In this document: positions 19,851 to 53,817 of the stretch, piece after piece | Layout: the number at the start of each line of letters is the position of its first letter | Position numbering within the stretch: position 1 is the first letter of the stretch | The notes under the pieces: model-generated | Seen by the model: only the letters and a program-made list of their open reading frames with translations | The model's database searches: none | What the model was told of the DNA's origin: nothing | Assembly (NCBI GenBank): GCA_002005505.1 | Contig: KV908440.1 | Location: 42,501 to 106,500 of the forward strand | From: Botryococcus braunii | Taxonomy: Eukaryota; Chlorophyta; Trebouxiophyceae | DNA length: 64,000 nucleotides | Reading direction: 5' to 3' | Made by a program: the position numbers and the translations under genes

Positions 19851-21040
19851 AAGAATGCCACAGCCCATTGGTTGGGATGAAATTGTTCCTCCTGTAAATC
19901 ATAAGATTAACATTCGCCCAATAGGCCAGTTTCCGTAAAAAAAAGTATAGGAGATCAATAGGACATCCCCATTTGTCTTTAAATAAAACCTTAGTTGTCT
20001 GAACATAATACGCTACGTAGAGTTTTATGTTCAAACTATTAAGTTTTTCTTGTATACGTTGTGTGTTTTCCCGAGAGCTCGTATACTTGAATTTGCCTGC
20101 CAAATGAACGAAATCAAAGTCATATAGCAATTAAAAGACAGAACTACATCTGTCCAGACCAATGGGCTTAAATAACCCTAGTTCCATGACAATGATAGGA
20201 TGAAGGAAAGATGATAGGAAGGAAGGAAGGAAGGACATATGTCATCCATAACAAGTCAATTTGGCTGATTGGAACACGATCGGATGAATGTAGTAAAATA
20301 GGATGGAGCACATGTCTAGGTCATCCAGATACTATTCAGAAGCAGCTACGTAGTATACTAAGACCTTCATGTCTCTGATCACGGTCCATGAAGAATTCAA
20401 GTAGGCCTTCAAAGCTGTCACCACAGCCACTGCGGATCCCCTTCACCCTCTAGACCCCTTCACCGTCTAGAGAGAGACATGGCAGCCACAGTCAGGGGGT
20501 CGTACAATCTTGCGGATCCCCTTATGGTTGGATTCGACCGGACAAACGTCTGGACCTGGGAAGGGACGGAGAAAGGAAGGAAATAGTACATCCATATCTG
20601 GTTGTAATCCTTTATTCTTTTTCTCTTTAACCTCCAAGCTCCTCGTGTTCACTGCTGTATGGGGAATAGCGACCCTTACAGTGGGACATACGAGCTATAC
20701 ATCTACATATGTTAAATTATAAAATGTTCCAAACTGTTGCATTATGCTCGGCGATACGTCCTCGCCTTGAAGGAATTGGACCATACAACGGAATTTTGGA
20801 TGAACGATCGCAATGGATTTCCGCATGGGAGCAAGGGCTAACTATATCCAAATGGCCATTTTCTAGCAAAACATTGAAACACTGGGTGGATCACAAACAA
20901 CTCCAACGTGCACATTAGTGGCTCCCACATGCACACTAGTCGTCGCTTTCACATTTCCGGGTGTATTTTTCGGGTCCGGCGGAAGCCATTTCTGTGGCGT
21001 GCCATTGGTGGAGTATATACCAAATTATGTAATAACACTG
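19851..21040. other. Intergenic, no gene seen
   Basis: Short ORFs only. A GGAA run occurs at about 20213-20235. Confidence 0.4.
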
Positions 21041-21190
21041 TAACGCGCGGAATGCGTCCTCGGCTCGATCGGTTAATATCCGAGAGAATTACCCTCTCCG
21101 TACTCCGAACACGTGGTTGCCCCTTTTGGGTAGAGAGCACAATCCCACGCCGGGAGACAGTCCCGGGTTCGAATTCCGCTGAGCGCCACA
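21041..21190 (+). mobile_element. tRNA-like SINE, copy A (150 bp)
   Basis: A TTTTGGGTAGAGAGCAC segment resembles a tRNA D-arm (A box). Twenty-six bases later CCCGGGTTCGAATTCC resembles a T-arm (B box), the right spacing for a tRNA. Copy B at 21369-21518 has the same length with scattered changes. Confidence 0.6.
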
Positions 21191-21368
21191 TTTGGTATCG
21201 GCGAGTGGTTTCTCTCCTCCCGATCGGGTGGGGCGTCTCTTTTTCCCAATCGGGTAGAGGCCAGAAGAGCCGAGCTCCTGTGGATCGCAGAGGCGACACA
21301 GAGCCTACCTAATCCGAGGTGCCCAACTCCTAAGCGGGGGGTTTCCTCTTAAGGGGGGGGGGGAGATG

Positions 21369-21518
21369 TAACGCGCGGAATGCGTCCCCGGCTCGATCGG
21401 TTAGTATCCGAGAGAATTACCCTCTCCGTACTCCGAACACGTGGTTGCTCCTTTTGGGTAGAGAGCACAATCCCTTGCCGGGCGACAGTCCCAGATTCGA
21501 ATTCCGCTGACCGCCACA
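21369..21518 (+). mobile_element. tRNA-like SINE, copy B (150 bp)
   Basis: Direct repeat of copy A, 328 bp downstream, with a decayed B box (AGATTCGAATTCC). The DNA between the copies may be the body and tail of copy A. Confidence 0.6.
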
Positions 21519-22959
21519 AACACAACAAGGCCGATAAGGTAGAATCTTGATGTGTCAGGATCCGTTCCATGGTGGTGGTCCACAACTCCTCGAATAATAC
21601 AAACCTAGAGCGAAGTCCTCTCTTCGCTTCTCTAACAAGTGCACGGCCAATTGCGAACGGAGCCAGTACCGCAGACAATTTTAGAACGACAATCGGATTT
21701 CCACGTTGAGTTGGTCTTCTTGACTCGACGCAGACACGTATTCACCTTGTAAAATGGTGAAAATTCGTGATAACCACGTGGTTATGCACACTTCCAACAT
21801 GGTTTCTAATACAAATCTCGTCTTGGTTGAGGTGATGTAAAGCGCACCAAAAAATCACGTTTGGGGTTGTTAAAGTTGAAGAAAATGCAGTCACTGTATA
21901 TTCTGACAGAGCAATGCTCTGCCGGAAATGCAACAGTGATTAGGACCTGGTTCGAATCGGCTAATCGGCCGAATCGGCTAATCGGCCAGTGCTCTGGTCG
22001 CATCCGTGGAATAGGGGTCCTTCTGGATAAGGCCTCGTGTCAAGTGTCCTGCGGCAAGTGGTACACCGGCCGCAGCTCAAGGTAGTTGGTAGCGTAGCTC
22101 AAGTGGTGGTGCCGAGTCGGCGGCAACAAGGATACATATTGTAAGATATGTTCGTGCAAGCATCATGAATTGTCTCCGTCTCAACCGACCTTGCAAGAAT
22201 CCTACCCTTCTGAACCTCTATATGAACTATACTTACAGGAACAGTTCGGATGATCACGTTGCAAGTATTATCAGTACATTTGTTATGATGATGAACATAT
22301 CGAATACTATAAACAGACGGCATCCCCGTTATGTGTGCTGTCAGGCCAACCATTGCGCAAATTGAACATGACCAGATATTTGCTCATGAGAAACACATGT
22401 TTTCATCATTTATTAACGGTCAGTACTCTCGAGATCTCTAGAGATTGAAATAATAGAATATATTTCAGACACTAAGCTTTGACGCATATAGAATCACGGA
22501 GAAATTAACTGATAGGTGTTCCAATTAGCATTATCATGGATGTAACCATGATTTCCAACAAAATATATCCAAGAATTACAAGTACAATTGCCCCATTAAT
22601 CCAGTAGAACGCATCCCAGCCGTCCGTTTTTAAAGCTTTGAAAACCTGAACCCCCCAAGATACAAGTGCTAGTCAAGAATATTGAATAAACCGGAACACA
22701 TGAAAACGGTCGCATCCAATAATGCTCCATGCCTACCAGCAAGCATGAAACGGGAAATAACACGGAAGACTGAACATTCAAACGTTTAACAGCACGGGAG
22801 GCTGAACAGTCAAACGTTTAATAACTAAAAATAACCATGCAAATGCATGAATTTGAAGATTTACTATTAGTTTCTTTAGATTAATTGAAGTTTATACACT
22901 GAAATAGAGTATATAGTATGCCTTAAAAGATTACATCAATCTGCGTGCGACCGTGCATG
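21519..22959. other. Intergenic, no gene seen
   Basis: Nothing coding recognised. A short repeated GGCTAATCGGCCGAATC motif lies at about 21957-21987 beside a GGTTCGAATC B-box-like sequence. Confidence 0.4.
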
Positions 22960-22965
22960 TCAGTG

Positions 22966-22972
22966 TGCGTGT

Positions 22973-23046
<74 letters not shown>

Positions 23047-23214
23047 GAGTGTGTTTCTGTGTGTGTGTGTCTGTAAGGGTGTGCGTATATGTGTGTGTCT
23101 GTGTGTGTGTCTGTGTGTGTGTAAGTGTGTGTCTGTGTGTGTGTGACTGTGTGTGTGTGTGTGTGTGTGTTTGTGTGTATGTATGTGTGTGTGTCTGTGT
23201 GTGTCTGTAGGTGT

Positions 23215-23253
<39 letters not shown>

Positions 23254-23281
23254 GTATGTGTGCGTGCCTGTGAGTGTTTGG

Positions 23282-23312
<31 letters not shown>

Positions 23313-23423
23313 TGCGCGCGTTCGTACTTGCTTGCCTGCGGGTGTGTGTGCGTGTGTGTGTGGTTGTGTGTGTGTGTGTGTGGGTGTGTGTGTTTGTGTG
23401 TGTTTGTGGGTGTGTGTGAGTGT

Positions 23424-23454
<31 letters not shown>

Positions 23455-23579
23455 CGTGTTCGTTCGTGTGTGTGTGTGTGTGTGTGTGCGTGTGTGTTTG
23501 TGAGTGTGTGTGTGTGTTTGTGTGAGTGAGTGTGTGTATGTGTGTGTGTGTGTGTCTGTGTGTGTGCGTGCGTGCGTGC

Positions 23580-23640
<61 letters not shown>

Positions 23641-23690
23641 TGTGCGTGTGTGTTTTGTGTGTTTGTGATGGTGATAGTGTGCGTGATAGT
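22966..23690. repeat. Interrupted (GT)n microsatellite field
   Basis: About 700 bp of GT with interruptions (GC, TT, CT). Long open frames here encode only His/Thr or Val/Cys repeats and are not genes. Confidence 0.97.
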
Positions 23691-24148
23691 GTGTGACAAA
23701 GTGATAGTGTGCTTTGCTACAATCCAATATTGTTCAGGATTTTATACACGACAAGAAAGGACCTTAACTTCATACAGCAATATAGAAAGGATTAGAAAAC
23801 TAATGACAACAGGATATTTGTCGTCAGATGCATCCAATATTTGCTCAATTATTGAAGTCGTCCTCGTAACTTTAAAATATCTGCAACTGATGCATAAGTA
23901 ATGAAAGCTGTGAGGGCTGTCAAACGAGTAAGGTTGAGTTGTGGCATTTCTTGGGCCCAAAACTCTTGCATACGAAATGTCCAGAGCCGGAGTACAGCTA
24001 GATATAGCAATACATATGCGGGGGTCCAGATCCCCTTCATATCTGATCTTGGCTTTCAGAGTCGTGACCAGCTAGGGTACACTGCAACACCACCAAAAAT
24101 TGATGTCAACGGCTATATCTCCTACCTTATATGAATTCATATAACGTA

Positions 24149-24303
24149 GGGAAACATGCTGGGTCGTATCAATCATGTAGATGTCCATCATTCCAAGTCC
24201 AATGTACATTCGTTACGTCACATGAAGGGAAACATGCTGGGTCGTATCAATTATGTAGATGTCCATCATTCCAAGTCCAATGTACATTCGTTGCGTCACA
24301 GGA
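24149..24303. repeat. 78-bp tandem duplication
   Basis: Two near-identical copies starting GGGAAACATGCTGGGTCG at 24149 and 24227. Confidence 0.93.
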
Positions 24304-24369
24304 ATAACACCTGATCAATCACCTTTGCATTCAGCCGAGTCAGCAATACATCATCATGTCATGGATGAT

Positions 24370-25010
24370 TATTTAAAGTTTCACGTTAAGGATATGGCAT
24401 GACGTATGATTGTAATAAACATTGCTATTACGTACATGCGGCATTCATGTACGACTATGTACGAATTCGTATTGCATGAACACTCAATTACCGTACGCAC
24501 GTATATCCGAGTTTTGTTTATGCTGGCCGACCACCGCTCTTTGCAACCGAATATTATGTGAGCTCATAAGCTGTCAGATCTTGGTCCATAATTTCTTCGT
24601 TTCGATTTCATAACTGCTGAACGTTAAATACCTCATAAAAGACTTGAAATTTCTTTGTTTGTTTGAAGTATTCTGACGTTCGCTGTTTAAAAAAGGGGAG
24701 CTAAGTCATTTTGAACTAATATCTTACAGCTTATGAGCTAACACAGTGCTCGGTTGCAAAGAGTAGTGATCAGCAAGGTAATGGACCTCCAGAAGCGTAG
24801 TCATGAAATGGATGCATGTAAGTCGGTAACAACAATACATTACAAAGATCTCAAATAGGGCCCAATTGGACCAGGTGGCCCAATATTTCAGCAAAATTTC
24901 TATTTTTAAATGGCAGCAGCAAAGCGTCTTGGCCGCAAAACTACGTTTAGATTCTACGTATTGACCTGCTATGGAGACACTCGAACTCACACTTCAAGTT
25001 GTGCCACAGA
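24370..25010. mobile_element. Foldback element, copy 2
   Basis: Left arm around 24520-24590 (CTTTGCAACCG, then GAGCTCATAAGCTGT) pairs with the reverse complement of about 24720-24790. Similar in sequence and order to copy 1 at 61-770, including the flank with GCAGCAAAG and TGTGCCACAG. No ORF. Confidence 0.6.
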
Positions 25011-25953
25011 AATTCCACAAGCCCCGCCCTGCTTCGACCTCCCATAAATGTTCTTATAATGGTTGTAGGGATGTTGGCTAATCCAGAGGGGTACAGACAC
25101 CTGGATTGTTCGGCACTAACAAGTGTGGTTTCTGCAACTCCATGTAAAGTACACATTCCTGATTTTGGATACTTTTAACGCATTCCCAAAAACAACTATA
25201 CTCTTTCAAACATCCATTTATATGCACTCCAGGTGTGATGCCCGGGGAATTCCTTTGAAGAGCCAGTAAGGCCCTTGAAGATCCACTATAGTGTGTCTCA
25301 TGCATGCCACGTGGTGCACCTGGCAGTCCAGTACGACATGCACAATGCCATACGTACGTATACATATGGCCATGGTACTGTACTGCTAGGTCTAAACCAC
25401 AGCACCAGTGGAAATCTCCCATCTGGAGTCTCCACCTCGGTGAGGGCTGTGCGGATCGCAGCATGCATTAGTTTTAACAGCGTTGTACGTTGTACACACA
25501 CAATGTTTTACTGCGCACTTGCAGAAGTTTGACGTTAAAGCTTCATAGAACTCAATGCGTTCGCTCCTTTGTCTCAAGATCTCAACCCCATTCATCGAAA
25601 AGTTCAAGGCTCCTATTCGTTCGCACTGCTGAGCGGAAGCTTAACAATGGCAGATAATTAACCGTGTTAACAACGTTGAATAGTCGACGTTATTTACACG
25701 GTCACGACTGACTGTCAGCAATTGCTTCCAAAACATCCCGTGGCTACCAGTCAGCATTGCAATGGCTGCAGCGATGCCATCGACACATGGACTTGTGCAA
25801 ACGTGATGGTACCTTTGGATACACGTGGACCCACGTGTGTCCACGGTGGACATGTACATGCATGTCCAATGTTGTGGCGCCATGTGCCGGCATGTATTAC
25901 TACTCAGTGAACTTCAGTCGGAATTCCTCGAATTCCTTTTGGAACACCTGAAG
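25011..25953. other. Intergenic, downstream of the glycosidase gene
   Basis: No gene seen. This is the 3' side of the minus-strand glycosidase gene; no clear polyadenylation signal was assigned. Confidence 0.4.
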
Positions 25954-36942
<10,989 letters not shown>

Positions 36943-37018
36943 CTGCCTCACCCTCCTCGCTTCAAGAAGCAAAACTTAAATAATCCGAGCAGATTTAACG
37001 AATAAATTTCTTACCATA

Positions 37019-37043
37019 CCCCCCCCCCCCCCCCCCCCGGGGG
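37019..37043. repeat. C-run joined to G-run
   Basis: About 20 C followed directly by 5 G. Similar junctions occur at 33002-33022, 37410-37436 and 39378-39399. Confidence 0.9.
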
Positions 37044-37473
37044 CAACCTGCACCTCTCCCTGCGTGCACGCAGAGCCCTGCGCACGCCATGCTAGGCGTT
37101 TGCAAGCGCAGGGATAATTCCCCCAGCCCTTAGCTGGGAGCAGGACATTGGGAGTGTTTGGGAGAAAGAGTGCAAAGAGAATTACAATTACTAAACCCTG
37201 GAAGCTTCCTGTGTTTGAAGGGTGCTAATATTGAATGTGCTCTAGTAAAAGGGGCCGCTTGAGTTCTGTATACAGCATGGCCATGACGGCCTACGACCTG
37301 GGGGGGGGGGGGGGGGGAGATCTAGGTCCCCCAGGAGAGAAGGTTAAGACCTGTCTCTTCGAGAACATACGTGTTTGCCAAAGCACCCCAGTTCCCTTAG
37401 TGACTCGCCCCCCCCCCCCCCCCCCGGGGGGGGGGGCCTCAAGGCTGTTGACTTATTCTTACCGGGTGCTCAA

Positions 37474-37585
<112 letters not shown>

Positions 37586-37739
37586 CGAGCATCATCGAGC
37601 GCTCCCTTTCGGTATGTCAGAGGAAATTGCAATTGCAGTTGTGTTGTCTCTCCGTGCATATCCGGAAGTACAGGTGTGAGAGCTTGGTGCTCTATTCGTG
37701 TGCAAGCATCTCCAGCAATCTTGAAGGTGCATGCTCTAC

Positions 37740-37778
37740 CTTCCCGTTTTTGCAGCCCACAGGCTGTTTTCCATCTGG
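37740..37778 (-). CDS. Tentative upstream glycosidase microexon
   Basis: Thirty-nine bases between TTTGCAG and GTAGAG, phase 0, encoding PDGKQPVGCKNGK. Called only from splice sites and phase. Confidence 0.35.
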
Positions 37779-38179
37779 CTGCAAACATCGTTGGGAGACA
37801 ATGAGGTCCCCAGTAAGCCGCGGAGGCTGAGCTTTCTGCACATGTGGGGAAATCGAAATCAGGGTTGTGAAGCTTTGAAACAACACTAGGGACGAGAATC
37901 GTCTGGTAAAACAATAAAATTTGGTTCCATTCACCTTGTAAGCACCGTGTGCGAGAGAGTTGGACCTTCTGATCTGTACTTTCTAGTTTTGCAGGAGATA
38001 CTTTGTCATAGCAATGGGTGCAAAGGTATTGGATGTGATTTGGCACAAAATGCAATCAGAATTCTACGACATAAATATTCTACAGGTGACCCTCCCCCCA
38101 AACCCAGTAATCAAATATCCCCCCCCCCCCCCCCGGCCTCACTCCCTATTAGCGGATGCCACAAGTAATCCGGTCGTAC

Positions 38180-38356
38180 CCTGAGGGGTCCTGAGTTCAC
38201 GTCACCGTTAAAAACTGGAGGTTTGGCCTTCTGCTCAGTAGGATGTAAGCCGTGCAAAACGTTTGAGATTGCGGGTGTCCCAGACAAGCTTGCACGGGTC
38301 CGCGTCGGTTCGGAGTAAGCAGGACTGACTGGGGGATGAGCCTGGACATCAACTGC
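38180..38356 (-). CDS. Tentative upstream glycosidase exon
   Basis: Fifty-nine codons between AATGCAG and GTACGA, phase 0. No recognisable domain. Confidence 0.35.
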
Positions 38357-38982
38357 CTGCATTGTAAAACTAAAATATGCTGAGGAGTTTGAACTATTGA
38401 ACGCTCAAACTTACAAAGGTACTGGGAGCTGAAGCGATCCTTGTACGACACTGATCCTCGGGAAAATTAGATAGGTTTGTTAATGCCGGAAGCATGTGTG
38501 AAATAAAGCTAATGCTGATTTAAGCTTGGAAATATTATCATGATTTGTACCAACCCGTCCAAACCGAACATCGAGGCCTGTCTGAATACAGCCGGTCGTT
38601 GATTGTGGAGATGAAACGCCACTTATTTCTATCAAGTACATTCAAATCAGAAAAGATTAAGTTTTTAAACCTTTATTGTAAGACAATCGGTGTCTCTTAT
38701 CATCAGCAAAACGAGCGTTCCGGTCAAGCGCAGAACCCACTTCCCCATCTTCGCCTATCTACCAAGCCGATGCAGACGGGTCCCTGCTTAACGGATCGAC
38801 ACGGCAGAAACAAAAATTATGGAGGACAATTGTCAAGAAACGCAAGAGCTCATCCCTGGTTTGCGTTCGCACGAACGCATCTGTATTGATTCTGCAACGG
38901 CGGAAGCACGTGGAGCAGAGCACATGGACGTTAATAAACCCGTTGAAGTACAGGTTCGGGGTGCCGTCGGGGCGTGACTCAC

Positions 38983-39084
38983 CGCGTGAGTTAGGGGTGC
39001 GGGCAGGCTCACGGATGACATTGCATCGATGCTGATTCCATTGCTCGGAGGCTCCTGCTTGCAACTTGTACCATTTTGAAGTGC
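38983..39084 (-). CDS. Tentative upstream glycosidase exon
   Basis: Thirty-four codons between GCCTGCAG and a strong GTGAGT donor, phase 0. No signal peptide or start codon has been located upstream, so the gene's 5' end is open. Confidence 0.4.
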
Positions 39085-39473
39085 CTGCAGGCACGTGAAC
39101 GCACAAGTGCCTGGCACTGCTTGTAGTACAGGCACTGCCTGCACATGTGTTCCATGTGTGCAGTTATTCATGCTTTTGCTTGAATGTAAGCTTGGAAGCT
39201 TGTATCCTCCAAGCACAACCGGCAAGTTCCTAGGGTAAACCATGTAGGGTTTCTGGTGTGCGGTTAGGAGAAGCTTCACTCTTAATTCTAAACCATGTAC
39301 GCATACATTTATACACATATAGAACGATGGGACAAGGTTCCTCGTTGTTGGTAAGGAAGGGAAGAGGAGGAATCCCTCCCCCCCCCCCCCCCCCCGGGGC
39401 CGGCCCACCAATTGAATTTCACTCACAAATCCATGCGTTCGCGTTACGACTAAGTTTTTGCACTATTCAATGG

Positions 39474-41380
<1,907 letters not shown>

Positions 41381-41399
41381 GGGGGGGTGTTGAGGTAGG

Positions 41400-41700
41400 C
41401 CGTGGGTGTTGTGCGAGGGCCTTGGGTGTTGTGCGAGGGCCCAAGGTGCACTGCGAGAGTCTTAGGTGTACTACGAGGGCCCAAGGTGTACTGCGAGAGT
41501 CTTAGGTGTACTGCGAGGGCCCACGGTGTACTGCGAGAGTCTTAGGTGTACTGCGAGGGCCCAAGGTGTACTGCGAGAGTCTTAGGTGTACTGCGAGGGC
41601 CCAAGGTGTACTGCGAGAGTCTTAGGTGTACTGGGGCCTAAGGTGTACTGGGAGAGTCTTAGGTGTGCTGCGAGGGCCTGGCGTTTTGTGGAAGGGCCTC
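41400..41700. repeat. ~40-bp minisatellite
   Basis: Alternating AAGGTGTACTGCGAGAGT and CTTAGGTGTACTGCGAGGG half-units, about seven copies. Confidence 0.93.
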
Positions 41701-42453
41701 GGGTGATGTGAGCGGGCCAATGGGTGTTGTGCGAGGGCCATTGGTTGTTGTGCGAGGAGAATCCAGTGCTGGCTCCCAAGGCGCATTGTACTGCAAATGC
41801 ACAATTGTGTACCGCAAGCTTTGTGCGGGACTTTTTTGTTTGCGCTGGCTCACGCGTTTGTTTGCGCTGAATTGAAGCATTACTCAGTCTGTTGCCTCCT
41901 CCCCCATTCTAGATCATGCGCGCGTGCTCTGAATGCACAATGGACGCATGCTCTAGAAAACATGATGGCTGCTTGCTCTAGAAGCATGATCGATGCGTGC
42001 TCTGAAGCATGTTGCTTCCGCGCTCTGGAAGTGGGATGAATGCGTGCGCTGGATGCATCCGTCGTAACATACTTTCCAGACAGCAACAATTAGCAAAAAT
42101 GAGGTTGTCAAAACTGCTAAAAGATAGAATGAGCTATTTAATAAATGAAGGAATTATCTAAGAGGTGTGATTTGTGGAGTGGGATCGGGCTGACACAGGC
42201 AGTGGCTTGTAGGGGTTGGATTGGGGGGGGGGGGGGGGCGGGGGGGGAGCTGGGCCCCTCTTGAGTCCCACATGGTACTGCTCCCGTGGGAGCTGACACA
42301 GCCAAGGACTTGCAGGGGCTGGGCTGGGGGTGGGGGGGGGACCGGGTCCCTTTGAACCCCACATCCGGGCGCTCCCGTGGGAGTGGGCTGACACAGACAA
42401 GGGGTGTGCAGGGGCTGGAGCAAGTGGGGCGGAAGGAGGTGGGACCCTCCAAG

Positions 42454-51137
<8,684 letters not shown>

Positions 51138-53817
51138 CCATCTCCGAATTGCAATAGCTGACAAATTCCATAGTTTACAATTGTAAACGCATCTGATGGG
51201 AGACAGTTTCGTGTGACACATGTTTGGATGTGTGGTGTTGGCCGTGAAACACATTGTAGATATATGATGTTGCCTGTGACAACATATTGTTGGTATGGTG
51301 TTGCCTGTGACTCGCATTGAGGGTATGTTGTAAAAAACATACCCACCATCACATTGTGAAGGGCAATGTTGCTTATGCATGGGCAGCCATGGCCGTGACT
51401 CACAGTGTGGTGGGGTGTTGCACGTGATGCGTGTTTGTATGTGTGTGTGTGATGTAACGGCACAAGCCATGACTGCTTCTCGGAAATTAGCAGGCCATAT
51501 ATAGATACGACTGTGTTGTTCCGAGATTGTCTGTTGGGCACCTCCAACTGTTGCAGTAATGCAAGGGGGGAAGCTGCATGGGAAGTTCCACCGCGGGACG
51601 TTCCTGACAGCGCCAGTGTACACGGACACGTCCTTCCATATTTTCTTTGCAGAGGATTTGAATCATGTCCAACCTGCTGAGCTTAATCCAAGTCCCGTTG
51701 GGGGAAAAATCGCATTTTTTGTTGGGCCTGGGGGTCATTCAAACCCCGCGGCTATCATCCAGTAGTATGGCCGAGTCGTGCTTTACAGCATCGACCGGTG
51801 AGTTCATTGTATCAAATCCCCTTTGCTTTGGGTTTCAAGAATATTCCCCTTACTAGGGGATGGCCGGGCGCATGTACATCACCACTGGGAACGTGGTACC
51901 TAGGGACCAAATAATATATTTGCTTGGCCGTGATTTGGGGCATCGATCGTGGCTCTTCACAATTGTTAATATTCATGTTAATCTCCGTGGCGTGTTAGTC
52001 ATACCTCGTGACAAGTGAGTCATATCTCGTGACATGTTAGTCATACCTGGTGACATGAAGCATGCCACGGAGTTGATTGATGCCCCCGCAGCTGTCAATC
52101 TAAAATGGTTGGAACCTGAGAAGCCGGCTCGTGGCTTGAACCATGCTCGGGATGGATCCCTATTGGCTATTATAACAGTCAACTAGCCCGGGATTCATTG
52201 ACGGTTTATTCCTCGTACAGTATGCCAAGACTTTTTCTTGAGGTCTCTGACACGTGGCGTGCACGTGGCACGTGCAAGCTGGAAATGTTGGTCGTGCGCT
52301 GGTTCGAAGTCGTCGCGTGTTGGAAGTGGACGCTGTTGCAGTTGGTTGTCCAACCAATGAGTAAGAGCGCACTCGTGTGTTGTGTAGAGGCATGACTTTT
52401 GGCATGGAGCATGCCGCAGTTGGATGCCCGTGACTGTTATTTTCTAATGTGTTGGGACATCTTGATGTCCCATCGATCGACCGAAGGCTTGATATCAAGC
52501 CTTGCCGGGGATTTAGAGGCGAATGCTCAAAACGGATGGCACATCTGTACGTTGACGCAGACGCATTCTTCGTCTGCCAGACTTCTTGAAGGCTGCTCCG
52601 GAGTTTGGCTCCTACACCAGCACCAGGGCCGCACCTTGATTCAAGAGCATTGCAGATTGGGATAAAGTTGCAGGATCGTACGAAGTTGCAGGATCGTATA
52701 TAAATTGCAGGATCGTACAATGTCGAAGGACCTTACGATATGTCCTACAGGATGGCAGAAGTTTACACCTGTCGCTTTTGCTGACAGGATCTAGATCTGT
52801 GTTGGACTTGCATGTGACTGGATCAGGATCTGTGTCGGACTATCGTGTTTGGCTCGCTCGACAGAGAATTCAGGAGACGGGATCAGGATCTGTGTCAGAC
52901 TATCGAGTTTGGCTCGCTGCATCAGCTCACCGTTTGATCGATATCTCTGTTGCAAGTGCGTGCAGCCAAACTCCTGTACCAGCTCCAGAAATGGATCTCT
53001 ATCCCGCAACACCAGAGTATTACGGTATACCAGAGTGGTTGAAACGTGCAAAGCTGCAGGATCGTCTGAAGTTGCAGGATCACACGCTGCGTCTTCAAGG
53101 ATGGCAGAATTTTACACCTGTCAGATATGTGTCGGATTATTGAATTTGGCTCGATGCATCAGCTCGGTTTTTGACCTCTGTTGCAAGCGCATACAGGTAG
53201 ACATTTCTTGCTTTCCTTGGTGTGTGTGCTGGCAGCTGCTTCGTGCTCCTCGACCAACACACTGCGAAGAATTCAGAAATGTTGAGAAAAGTGTTAACCA
53301 GTTCTCATGCTCGAGACATTTATAAAGTTAACCAGTTCTCTTACTCGGGACATCTATAATGTCCCACGTAATTACGGCTGCTTTGCAAGGTCGCAACGTG
53401 GGGTTAAACTGTAGTAGGTTCCTCTGAACCTTGGAAGAAAAGAATGAATCGGAAGATTGCTGCAACACCAAAGCTTGGTGCAAAGAACAATGTGTTCTAG
53501 GAATGTGGGGAAACATGTGAACTTTTCCCCATTGCTCGAGCGCGAGCCGTGGCATGCGATGTAGATCTGGAGCATTAATGTATCTTGCGTAATACAGGCA
53601 TACTTCCATCAAGATGTGAACCCTGGTGGTTGTTGCTTCCTCTTTCCTGAGAGATCACTGCTTGTTGCTTTATACTTCCTTTAGTATGACGCATGCATCT
53701 AAGTAGGATTGTGAGCCTGCACAGAAATGTGTATGCCCTGGTTTAAATCCGACTGGCGATGTTCCGATAGAGGTCTTGGGGCTGCTGCAACAGTTGGGCT
53801 TCGGGCTCTTGGAACAG
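51138..53817. other. Intergenic, 3' of carotenoid oxygenase
   Basis: No gene recognised. Short degenerate repeats: GTGTGGTGTTG near 51210-51430; GTCATACCTCGTGACA near 51990-52060; and a GTTGCAGGATCGTA / GGATCAGGATCTGTGTCGGAC set at 52660-53130. Confidence 0.45.

Noticed and set aside
22923..23901. Long ORFs of His/Thr or Val/Cys in GT/CA repeats
   Set aside because: They are translations of microsatellites; the same holds near 28.1, 32.4, 36.5, 48.5 and 62.8 kb.
24950..25000. A tRNA-derived SINE head in the foldback element (minus strand TGGCACAACTTG and GTTCGAGTGTC)
   Set aside because: A- and B-box spacing is only about 21 bases, too short for a tRNA.
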